Below are positions 56,401 to 63,611 of a stretch of 64,000 bases of DNA, piece after piece; within the stretch, counting starts at the first letter, position 1; each line of letters begins with the position of its first letter. Origin of the DNA: Carpediemonas membranifera (Eukaryota; Fornicata). The stretch covers positions 186,001 to 250,000 of the forward strand of contig JAHDYR010000003.1 of assembly GCA_019828565.1 (NCBI GenBank), written 5' to 3'. The notes beneath the pieces are model-generated. The model was not told the origin of the DNA, made no database searches, and saw only the letters and a program-made list of their open reading frames with translations. The position numbers were made by a program, and so were the translations under genes.

Positions 56401-56738
56401 GACGCCCATGTGATGAAGCGGTGAATATGGGCCATCGTGAGCGTCTTCTCGGCGAGTGAGGGGAAGACATCCAGCACCTTTGGGTACTTCGAGGCGATGA
56501 GTTCGGGTACATCACGGCTATCGGGCCCTTGGATCGCCATAGTGTCTGTAGCAAACAGTACAATGAATGTAGCGGTGAGAGCGATGCTTGTGAGCGCGTA
56601 CAGGGCTGGTACCCACGGATATGTCTGCATGAGCTCGAGCAGGACCTTGCGATGCCATATAAAGCTCAGAAACTCAGCGAAGGACAGGTGCTGCTCACCG
56701 TGGTCCTTCTCTGGGTCCAGCTCATCGATATCAGCCAT
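53424..56738 (-). CDS. Slo/BK-like potassium channel with RCK domains (1104 aa)
   Basis: ATG at 56736-56738. Six membrane segments at residues ~40-280; pore loop VYFVASSVTLVGYGDV (56008-56031 holds the TLVGYGDV filter). Then an RCK-type nucleotide-like fold: HVIVAGTVTAHTLTTFLATFF, VVVIVPTRWP and ELFILNNCGADYETD. A second, longer RCK half has acidic and Ser-rich linkers (EEEEEEPIAVDP) and ends MPSVDMPVYNDDRVLIL. This is the architecture of Slo-family channels gated by ligand and voltage. The S4 region (FAFLRVFQLLAILSHLL) has one Arg where BK has three, so voltage sensing may be weak. The channel is K+ selective by its filter. Confidence 0.85.
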   Translation of the reverse strand: MADIDELDPEKDHGEQHLSFAEFLSFIWHRKVLLELMQTYPWVPALYALTSIALTATFIVLFATDTMAIQGPDSRDVPELIASKYPKVLDVFPSLAEKTLTMAHIHRFITWASAAVAAVCLVDNVLAMTISPSIIRYLLHPLTILTIIPLLLAFLRAYNDSIPSFAFLRVFQLLAILSHLLPKSNILAVLLIRLLTVMLVATVTCAGLLYFVEVELLAVQDEYAFSYPAAVYFVASSVTLVGYGDVQVNSTVGRTIIMGMVLLTVLYIPVQTNRIYHATTTTSEHGVFTKKTTEKHVIVAGTVTAHTLTTFLATFFSQRTNRRRRVVVIVPTRWPATVEASIAAMLPETATLVFIQGSPCDSGALTRADVRRCSELFILNNCGADYETDTDTVSCLLSAAKAETRARFFALVPSEEECQVVSRQLRAIDPGAFETTVATAQVLPSPRQARRRNRFAQRRKVTLIPFHDLSNSILATASAVPGLINLLHPLHTPAAEHETEPLTHQQKLAISKLNADRQNATQTNVSDHLKHAGLLVDIKVGDQGQLVLDELAAPEWLQHYADGQALSLFRTKLPHGIGDVYFSVLATELFLALGVVVIGVDVLSGLAPSSQPTFDTFLNPPPRSVVSPGEIIIVLARDASDVRAIHDLADSESEPASDRSRSSSFISAGSFSFNLGSHGSNSKEVDPAVMSRELALPVSEEEEEEEEPIAVDPILPDIIAIEEGSLEVETHRTTDKREDVPPAIAALLDTHDISLQIPSSRLSKRGSGLIIPPSQHRHGQAYPEMSDPSDATEPPTSAKPAGPVIDVYESHLMDSDITLLPKNYQLSRHDPVESKFDEFKGCRITGRVPETVSGHTVLYGRIARFVSFIEYAPPALHPLIVFMTPERVDHDFQLQYSDRPVLIVPCSPQPRLVDFERCRYLEAQAIVCTQMSVSASSPDSILVGLMVARGIKEHCLIAQPHLTVESNDTQVAMLTASEIETRYFFSGFFMRSSFFATEWPIAALAASKASYAPISLLTRLFLTKDNKDTQEAAHRFRTVTLPPSLAGLTFGDVFKEFSVIGLTALGVYRRLPASKTTPYQPYVTLVMPSVDMPVYNDDRVLILR

Positions 56739-56832
56739 AAGCCTCTCGTCGTCAATTTTTCCAACAAATCAACGAAATCAACGAAATATCTTCTCCGACC
56801 ACACTCATCGCCCAAACACTACTCTACACACT

Positions 56833-57873
56833 TTACCGCTTCAAGTTTCTCAAGAACATGCTCTGGTAGTACAGCAGTTGCTGGTCCATTGCTCTCACTT
56901 CCTCCTGCAGTTCATGCACCGCCCTCTTCACCTCAGACAGCGGCGTTGTGTCGGACATAAGGTCGCTCCTCTCATGGATCCGCATCTTAACGTCGTCTAG
57001 GGTGCTTGTCAGCTTGTTCAGGGCGGCCGTGATCTCGCCGACCTCCGAGTCGAGCACCTGGGCCTCCTCGGATACGTTGGTGAACCGCTTCTGGAGCTCT
57101 GCACAACGAGCTACCTCCTCTGTCAGCTGGGATGCCAGGAAGTGCTCTCTGATGGCGATATTACTGTCATTACCAGCCACAGTCTGCGCCAACCTCTCCA
57201 AGCCGTCCCCTACTGCTCGACCAGCGTCCGAGAGGTTCTTGGCGTTCGACATGATCGCATGGATGGACGTGCGCCAGTTTTTAGGGTCGAGGTACAGCGG
57301 TGTTCTCAATGCCGCGGCCAACCGCCTCTTGCCGACGATGCCATGCCACTCAGCCTCGGTGACGCGGTGCTGGTCCTCTTGGACGGCCGCCTCGTCAGTA
57401 ACCTCTTCTTCAATAAGGTCGTCAAGGTCATCGAGGTCGTCATCATCATCTTCAAGATCGTCGACGACATTAGCTTCACTGTCTTCCTCAATGGTGCATC
57501 CGGGGTCCACTGGCTCGTGTGAGTCGAGAAGGTGTGCTGCTATGGCCTGGATAACCCTCTCTGTCTCCTTCCCGGTGCCCTGCTCGACGGCGCTCGCCTG
57601 AACATTGAGAGCAATGCCATTGGAGCGCGCAGTGGAAATAATTGCTGCCGCCTGGGCTCCATCGGGGATGGATATGTTGCACGCACGAAGCATATCAACG
57701 CATAGGGCACAGAACTCGTTGTATCGTGGATCACTGAGGCTGTCTATATACAATTCGGCGTCGACGAAATAACCAGGGCGTTGCATGCATAATTTGTATT
57801 GCGATTTGCTGTAAGCTTCACTAAATGAGCTCGAAATTTGCATTACATCTTGCAGAAGTGTCCGTATATCCAT
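56833..57873 (-). CDS. IFT57: Intraflagellar transport protein IFT57 (346 aa)
   Basis: ATG at 57871-57873 (MDIRTLLQDVMQISSS); an in-frame ATG at 57984 would read through the Fanzor terminal repeat and is rejected. N-terminal CH-like helical domain (~1-110), an acidic hinge (DDLEDDDDDLDDLDDLIEEE), then the IFT57 core TEAEWHGIVGKRRLAAALR, LDPKNWRTSIHAIM and a C-terminal coiled coil with DLMSDTTPLSEVKRAVHEL, matching 'MTDGAPLVKIKQSL' of IFT57. It belongs to the IFT-B2 peripheral complex that carries cargo to the flagellar tip and contacts kinesin-II. Lies head-to-head with IFT121, with a Fanzor element between. Confidence 0.88.
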   Translation of the reverse strand: MDIRTLLQDVMQISSSFSEAYSKSQYKLCMQRPGYFVDAELYIDSLSDPRYNEFCALCVDMLRACNISIPDGAQAAAIISTARSNGIALNVQASAVEQGTGKETERVIQAIAAHLLDSHEPVDPGCTIEEDSEANVVDDLEDDDDDLDDLDDLIEEEVTDEAAVQEDQHRVTEAEWHGIVGKRRLAAALRTPLYLDPKNWRTSIHAIMSNAKNLSDAGRAVGDGLERLAQTVAGNDSNIAIREHFLASQLTEEVARCAELQKRFTNVSEEAQVLDSEVGEITAALNKLTSTLDDVKMRIHERSDLMSDTTPLSEVKRAVHELQEEVRAMDQQLLYYQSMFLRNLKR

Positions 57874-57955
57874 TCTGCGGCGCTCTCGAGTTTCTGTGCA
57901 TAAACTGCACAAAACGTAGAAGGGGTCTCGATACAACAAGAGTCCTACTTTACTG

Positions 57956-57983
57956 CTTGCACTGTGCACTCTATGATACTTCA
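57956..57983 (+). repeat. 28-bp direct repeat, left end of Fanzor element
   Basis: Starts cttgcactgtgcactctatg. Repeats at 59656-59683 with one mismatch (57975 a, 59675 g), exactly 1,700 bp apart. Confidence 0.85.
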
Positions 57984-58376
57984 TTACCCCTTCCCGCTCT
58001 CCCTTCCTTCTTCTTGAGAGTGATATTTCGATAGTGTGTCATCATCGTCGGGGGTCATCAATCAGTGCTTCTCCAGTCCTCTCGCCATGCAACTAGCTTC
58101 CCACCTATCGTCTACCCCATCTTACTTCCATCCGCTCTCTTCTGCTTGTCGGATTTCGGGGTCTTGATCATGACGTCTTTGCAATCATCACCATGGCCTT
58201 CCATCGCACAGCGGGCTCTTCTATGCCGCTGCCTGAAGATAAAACAGTTCAGTTCTTCTAATTCTCGCCATTATCACTGCATAGTCTCGTTCATTAAACG
58301 TCTGTCGTCTTTGATGTGTGTTGTTAACAAGTGATCGGTTCATTCACCGCAAAACGCTCTGGGAGAGCTCACGGAT
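57984..58376. other. 393-bp 5' region of the Fanzor element
   Basis: Noncoding between the left repeat and the Fanzor ATG; pyrimidine-rich at its start. It must serve as Fanzor promoter/leader. No inverted repeats recognised. Confidence 0.4.
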
Positions 58377-59642
58377 ATGGTTGCGGCATTCAACACCGCC
58401 CATCCACCTCTTCCGGGTGACAAGCCGCTGGCTGGCCCCAAGCTTGTTCCGCTTGTCCCGATGGCTCCGGTCCGCCCCGGGTTCATGTACGTTCCCTGTT
58501 CTCTCAACGTGCTGAGCCCGGCTTGGCTTGCCCAACTTGGGGTCGACCCAGAGCATCACGCCACTGAGCGCATGACGCGAGAGCAGCTAGAGGCTCTTCC
58601 TCCGAACATCCGTCGGGTGCTGTCTGTCAAGACAGATGGGGTCGCCGTGGACCTCACGGTCCAAGTTGGTGCTCTGCCATACGTCAACAGACGTGCCAGT
58701 GGCAACCCGACGATGAAGCGAAAGGCTCGGGAGCGTCTGGGTGTGGATGACGCAGATGCTCGCCCCGCGCCAGACCCCGATGCCCAGGTCATGGGTTTCG
58801 ACCCGGGTGCTCGGGCTCTGGGTGGATTCTTCATCCGCCACCCAGATGGCACCACCAGCTCCGGTGTGGTCCCGAAGTGTGGGTACACCAAGACCCCCAG
58901 CTTCGCGTTCGATATGACTCCTGCTTCATTCAAAAGTACAAATCTAGATAGTCTACAAAACTCGATTAGGTTTGTGCTCCTCCACGAGCAGGAAATATTC
59001 GACGCTGGGATGGTCAAGAGCTTCCGCAGAGTGCGCCTGACGAACCACATCTTGCGTCAAAAGCACTTCCACAGAGCTGGGGAGCAGCTTGCTCGCACCC
59101 TAGGATGGACTCCTCGGCGACTCCCTCGCGGTATTGCCCCTCCCCGGGCAGCCCCCACCAGGCTGGTTGTCTTCTACGGAAGCGCTAGATTCAAGACGCC
59201 CCGTCGGGTGCATCCATGCGCGCCGTATGGTCGCTTTGCTACCTTACTACCACACATCATGAGAGCTTTCAACATCACTGCTGAAGTGCGGATGACTGAC
59301 GAGTTCCGAACCTCACTCGTCTGCCCCCTCTGCCGCGCGAGGTTCCGTAGAACTCGCTACACGAGGCGCACGATGCGATGCCACAACCCGAATTGTCAAG
59401 GTGCTCCATGGTACAGACAGCAACGCCTCAATTCCAATCCTACATCCACTTGGCTCAATCTCTCCCACAGAGACAAGACTGCTGCACAGAACATCTTGGA
59501 TTGCGGCCTCATGACGGATGCACAGTATCAAGCCAGTGCTTTCAGAAATCCAAGACCTCCAGCCCGTCTTCCCAACTATAACCCCAATACACCAATTACG
59601 GCTAACCAGCCGCTAGTCTTCGCCTCCGGGCAAGCTAATTGA
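58377..59642 (+). CDS. Fanzor RNA-guided RuvC endonuclease (421 aa)
   Basis: ATG at 58377 (MVAAFNTAHPPLPGDKP). RuvC-I with MGFDPGARALGGFF (Asp142). A basic helical region includes RRVRLTNHILRQKHFHRA. Before RuvC-II there is RLVVFYGSARFKTP. RuvC-II is TDEFRTSLVCPLC (Glu309), followed by a zinc finger with Cys316, Cys319, Cys335 and Cys340. RuvC-III is HRDKTAAQNILD (Asp366). All three catalytic acids and the four Cys are intact, so activity is expected. Known Fanzors use a guide RNA to cut DNA and probably help their elements persist. The short length fits the smaller, TnpB-like Fanzor group. Start and stop are inside the repeats; the stop overlaps the conserved right end. Confidence 0.9.
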   Translation: MVAAFNTAHPPLPGDKPLAGPKLVPLVPMAPVRPGFMYVPCSLNVLSPAWLAQLGVDPEHHATERMTREQLEALPPNIRRVLSVKTDGVAVDLTVQVGALPYVNRRASGNPTMKRKARERLGVDDADARPAPDPDAQVMGFDPGARALGGFFIRHPDGTTSSGVVPKCGYTKTPSFAFDMTPASFKSTNLDSLQNSIRFVLLHEQEIFDAGMVKSFRRVRLTNHILRQKHFHRAGEQLARTLGWTPRRLPRGIAPPRAAPTRLVVFYGSARFKTPRRVHPCAPYGRFATLLPHIMRAFNITAEVRMTDEFRTSLVCPLCRARFRRTRYTRRTMRCHNPNCQGAPWYRQQRLNSNPTSTWLNLSHRDKTAAQNILDCGLMTDAQYQASAFRNPRPPARLPNYNPNTPITANQPLVFASGQAN

Positions 59643-59655
59643 AGTGGAGAGACGA

Positions 59656-59683
59656 CTTGCACTGTGCACTCTATGGTACTTCA
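59656..59683 (+). repeat. 28-bp direct repeat, right end of Fanzor element
   Basis: One mismatch to 57956-57983. The same sequence ends the deleted copy at 26828. IFT121 begins 25 bp later. Confidence 0.85.
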
Positions 59684-59707
59684 ATAGAAGGCGATATTCC
59701 AGGCTCT

Positions 59708-62700
59708 ATGCACGCGTTCCTGGCCAAAAAGATCGCTATGCCTAATGGGCACCTCACATCAGTGGATTGGTGCAAATCAGGCCATCTCGCAGTTGGCGGG
59801 CACGACCTTTTGCGTGTTTTGCTCCTTGACAACGTTGACAGCGGCCCGAAACTCATTATGAACCAGCAGCTGGACATACGAGGTGCCGTCATTAGCGATA
59901 TTCATTGGAATCACGATAAGATCGCGCTCACGAGTGCTGATGAAAATGGACAAATCTTCGTCTGGCAGCTCGACAACGCTGGCACAGGCTTCGAGATCTC
60001 CATGGAATCCAAGCGTGAGACCAAGGACGGCGTGGTCCCTATTGCCGGCATGGAGTGGACCGCGAACGGCGACCGGGTTGCCATTGCATATACCGACGGA
60101 AACGTCGTCATGGGAACTGCAGAGGGCGCCCGAACCATGTCCGCCCAGACCGGTATCTACCTCAAGGGCATCGCTATCAGCCCAGATACCAAGACAGTGC
60201 TCCTCGTCGACACGAGCGACAACATCCACATCATGGACGCCGTAGTCAAGCCCGTAGCCCGCCTCAACCTCCCCGCAGCCATCGGCCAGCCCACCTCCAG
60301 CATCGTAGCTGTCCGCTGGAACTCTCTGAAGCAGCTTCTAGTGGTCTGGGCGAGTGGCCGTCTCCAAATCAGCAGGGACCTCGCAGACTCGGATCCAGTC
60401 ATCGTAGACGCAGGACTGGCCGTAGTAGCGGCGGAATGGTCCCCCACGTGCGAGCTGTTCGCCCTGCTCGGTGTCCCAGAGTCTGGCTCTCATGCCTCCA
60501 TCTTGTTCTTTAACGGGGCAGGACAGCACCAACAGACGCTGAACATCGCTGTTGCCTCACCCAGCGACGCCACAGACCTCACATGGAGCGAGGATGGCAG
60601 GAGACTGGCCATATCGGTGGGGAAACATGTATACTTCGCCTACGTCCACCTCTCGATCGAACACGGTTACATGTCTGACGATGGAGTGCTCGTATACACG
60701 TACCAGCAACCAGGAAGAAAGGAGGACCTGCTGGCCTTCTGGACGCCAGAGACTGGGGATGTAACGGTGAAGGGAATCACCAGCTTGAGGAAGATCAAAT
60801 GCACATCCGACCACACCCTTGTCATGTGTGCCCTGGACGCTGATACAGAGAACGCAGTCGTGCTGTTCAACTCCCTAGGTGCCCCTATCGACACGCTGAA
60901 GCTCCCATGTAGCCCTGATTGTATGGCCGCGAGCTCGACGATATGCGCAGTCACGCTGGGGCAGGACGTCATCGTGTGGAAATACCGCGCCGACGCAGAC
61001 GCCGAGACCTCAGCCAAGCCCGTGATCCAGGAAGACCCCCGCGTCAGCATGTGGGCCATCTCCGACCCGGCGACAGTCCACACCGCCCTAGCCCCAGAAC
61101 ACGCCCACCCTGTTGGCTCAGACCCTATCGTAGCAGTGGCGCTCACTGACTCCGTGCTCGCAGTGGGGCAGAGGTCGGGTCACACTTCGCTCTACTCTCT
61201 CAGCAGTGACACTGGCACTCCCGGACTCATTGGGAGAGTGGCGCTCACTGGGACCAACAAGGGCGGGGCAACCACCCCAACCCGACCCAGTAGGTTTGAG
61301 ATCAACTGTAACGGCACCCTGCTCGCGTGCATCGACGCCAACTCTGTCTTGACCGTTTTCAAGATTAGACCCGCATCCGACCCAGTACTGACCCCCTTAT
61401 TAGCAGCCGACGGGACTCCATTCCAGCGACAGGATGCGTGGGACTTCCTCTGGTCTGATACTGATCCGGGTATGATGGCTGTATGCGAGAAGAACCGTCT
61501 CATCATCGTCCAGGATACCCAGCCGGAGGAGCCGCTCGAGAGCCCTGCTAGCCTATGCTCCTTGCGCGACATGGTTGCCACGGGGGTCGACCTGGATGCC
61601 GTCAAGGCCTTGCCAGATGACCCACCCCGCGACGCTGTGGTGAAGTTTGAGGCGAAGAGTCTGCGAGATATGCGAGGCATCATGGCCAACGGAAGCCTCG
61701 TAGACGTGTCAGATTTTGTCCAAAAGCACCCCCATCCCAAACTATGGGAGCTTCATGCCGAGCTCGCCCTCACGAAGCTCGACTTCACAGTGGCCAACAC
61801 GGCCTTCACAAGGGCTCGGTCATTTAACGGACTGCAGCTCGTACGGCACCTCAAGGACATCGCAGACACAGAGGTCCAGAAGGCAGAGGTCCTCGTCCAC
61901 CTCAAGCAGTTCGACGACGCCGAGGCCGCCTTTATAAGGGCAAACCGACCCGACCTTGCCATATCCATGCGGCGGAAGATGGGGGACTTCATTCGACTCA
62001 GATCTCTGCTCAAGACATCCAAGGTGGGCGACGGCGGCCTCGCTACGATTGCCGAGGCCCAGGTGGGCGACTACTACGAGGGCAGGGGCCAGTGGGCGCG
62101 GGCAGTGAAGCACTACGAGACGGCTGGGGACTACGGTCGCATGGCGGACATGCTGCTCCGGATGGAGATGTACGAGGATGCTGCGGCATTGATTGACATG
62201 CTAGAGGCGTCTAGTCCAGTTCTTACGAGGATCGGGCACGTCATGCTGTCTGTTGGTCTCATCGATGAGGCCGCCAGAGCTTTCTTGCGCCAGGGAAACA
62301 GATCCGTCGCCATCGATGCGTGTGTCACAATGAATAGATGGCCTAAGGCTGTAGAGATCGCCGGTAACGACCCAGCCCTTGTGGAGAAGGTCAGGGAGCC
62401 CCTCGTGTCATATTGCAGCACCTTGACCGCCAAGGGCAGGGTCATGGACGCTGCGAGCCTGCTCTCCCGCTGTGCTTTCCACACGGAGGCGCACAAGGCC
62501 CTGAACGAAGCTGGTACACGTCTGATCCGGCAGGATGTGCCTCGTGTGGCCGGGACAAAGCTCTCTGCCCCACCCCTGCTGGGTAGACTCGTGCTAGCCA
62601 AGCGGATCTTCGTCCAGGCCGCCATTGAAGCGATGCTTGCCCGTACAAGGGCGCTCCAGACGTCCACACGCGGCCTCAAGGACCAGGTCCAGGGTATGGA

Positions 62701-63241
62701 TCAATGGGCCCCTGCCTTTGGAGTCCACTTCCTGCTGCTGGCTCAGACCCTGATCACAAAGGGGCGGGACTACTACCACTTCGCCCTGATCGCAGCTGAG
62801 AGGGCCAGTCTGTATAGCCAGCTGACGGATGGTCTGGTAACCAAGTCGACGGAGGCCCTTGCTGCCCTGTTGCTCGGAGACCAGGGGGCGGCCTCTGATT
62901 CAATGAGCGCGCTCGAGACTGCTGACCGTGCATCCGAGTCGCTCAGGACAGAGTACACGAAGCTCTCACTGCGGCTGTTCAGGTCGGGTGTCAAGGACAG
63001 GGAGCGGACTCCATGGACGTGCAAGCAGTGCAAAACTGTGCACAGCGAGCCGGCCGCCGCTTGTTCTCAGTGCGGCGCTGTCGTGCCTGTGTGCATGGCG
63101 TCGGCCCAGGTGATCGACGACAAGGCTCTGACGGATGTGTGTGGACGGTGCAGGCAGAGCACGATGCAGGGAATGGCGCCCAGGAACGCCAATGGCACTC
63201 CATACTGCGCACTGTGCCATGCAATGTTTATGAAACTATAA
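59708..63241 (+). CDS. WDR35: Intraflagellar transport protein IFT121/WDR35 (1177 aa)
   Basis: ATG at 59708: MHAFLAKKIAMPNGHLTSVDW matches the WDR35 N-terminus ('SKKIAIPN..L.C..W'). Two beta-propellers of WD40 repeats span residues ~1-640 (e.g. ISDIHWNHDKIALTSADENG; VVAAEWSPTCELFALLG), then TPR-like helical repeats (ALTKLDFTVANTAFTRA; AEAQVGDYYEGRGQWARAVK). The C-terminal zinc-ribbon pair has CKQCKTVH...CSQCGAVVPVC and CGRCRQ...YCALCHAMF. IFT121 is a core IFT-A subunit for retrograde transport and import of membrane cargo. Length equals the family norm (~1,180). An earlier in-frame ATG at 59639 lies in the Fanzor element and is rejected. Confidence 0.94.
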   Translation: MHAFLAKKIAMPNGHLTSVDWCKSGHLAVGGHDLLRVLLLDNVDSGPKLIMNQQLDIRGAVISDIHWNHDKIALTSADENGQIFVWQLDNAGTGFEISMESKRETKDGVVPIAGMEWTANGDRVAIAYTDGNVVMGTAEGARTMSAQTGIYLKGIAISPDTKTVLLVDTSDNIHIMDAVVKPVARLNLPAAIGQPTSSIVAVRWNSLKQLLVVWASGRLQISRDLADSDPVIVDAGLAVVAAEWSPTCELFALLGVPESGSHASILFFNGAGQHQQTLNIAVASPSDATDLTWSEDGRRLAISVGKHVYFAYVHLSIEHGYMSDDGVLVYTYQQPGRKEDLLAFWTPETGDVTVKGITSLRKIKCTSDHTLVMCALDADTENAVVLFNSLGAPIDTLKLPCSPDCMAASSTICAVTLGQDVIVWKYRADADAETSAKPVIQEDPRVSMWAISDPATVHTALAPEHAHPVGSDPIVAVALTDSVLAVGQRSGHTSLYSLSSDTGTPGLIGRVALTGTNKGGATTPTRPSRFEINCNGTLLACIDANSVLTVFKIRPASDPVLTPLLAADGTPFQRQDAWDFLWSDTDPGMMAVCEKNRLIIVQDTQPEEPLESPASLCSLRDMVATGVDLDAVKALPDDPPRDAVVKFEAKSLRDMRGIMANGSLVDVSDFVQKHPHPKLWELHAELALTKLDFTVANTAFTRARSFNGLQLVRHLKDIADTEVQKAEVLVHLKQFDDAEAAFIRANRPDLAISMRRKMGDFIRLRSLLKTSKVGDGGLATIAEAQVGDYYEGRGQWARAVKHYETAGDYGRMADMLLRMEMYEDAAALIDMLEASSPVLTRIGHVMLSVGLIDEAARAFLRQGNRSVAIDACVTMNRWPKAVEIAGNDPALVEKVREPLVSYCSTLTAKGRVMDAASLLSRCAFHTEAHKALNEAGTRLIRQDVPRVAGTKLSAPPLLGRLVLAKRIFVQAAIEAMLARTRALQTSTRGLKDQVQGMDQWAPAFGVHFLLLAQTLITKGRDYYHFALIAAERASLYSQLTDGLVTKSTEALAALLLGDQGAASDSMSALETADRASESLRTEYTKLSLRLFRSGVKDRERTPWTCKQCKTVHSEPAAACSQCGAVVPVCMASAQVIDDKALTDVCGRCRQSTMQGMAPRNANGTPYCALCHAMFMKL

Positions 63242-63611
63242 GGATGATGTAAATGACAGAGGTGCGTGTTGACGTGCTTTTTAAAGATCTGAGGCCTCTG
63301 AATCGGCACCTGGATTAATACACTGCCGATTTCAAGTTCTGTGAAGCCGCAGGTTAAGACCATGACAAATCTTTCCTCAAGCGCCTCTTTCGCCCGTTCA
63401 ATCCACACATCCCTACAGGGTCGGTGGGGGCTGGTGGTGCCTTGGACACGAGATATGAATGATTCAAAGATTGGTCAAATGATTTGGGTACATGGGTGTG
63501 GCGCCGTACACAATAAAACGGGGCTATCACCATCGTCATGGCGAATCAATCTGAATCTATTTTTGGATCGCGTCCCGCGTGTGCAGTTTTGCCCTCACAC
63601 AAACAAACAGT
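63242..63611. other. 370-bp spacer with a possible minus-strand Alba-like exon
   Basis: On the minus strand 63408 to ~63242 reads WIERAKEALEERFVMVLTCG, then FTELEIGSVLIQVPIQRPQI, a pattern recalling Alba-domain helices and strands. It is preceded by CCTGTAG, like the proven intron 3' end. The 5' exon is not identified and the frame runs antisense into IFT121, so this remains a candidate. Confidence 0.25.

Larger units (their letters stand above)
57956..59683 (+). mobile_element. Fanzor (eukaryotic TnpB-like) element between IFT57 and IFT121
   Basis: About 1.7 kb bounded by 28-bp direct repeats and carrying one gene for a TnpB-like RuvC nuclease. No separate transposase gene is inside. The right end from ~59612 to 59683 is conserved in a deleted copy at 26605-26828, so the right repeat belongs to the element and is not simply duplicated target. 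It ends only 25 bp before the IFT121 ATG and replaces the shared upstream region of two flagellar genes. In TnpB/Fanzor systems the guide RNA is made from the right end with the flanking DNA as guide; here that would place the guide from 59684 onward (inference). Confidence 0.82.

Noticed and set aside
56833..57984. Longer IFT57 start at 57984
   Set aside because: The extra 37 residues would be encoded by the Fanzor terminal repeat and leader; family members start near MDIRTLLQDV.
59639..59707. Longer IFT121 start at 59639
   Set aside because: It overlaps the Fanzor stop codon and right repeat; WDR35 proteins start at the MHAFLAKKIA equivalent.
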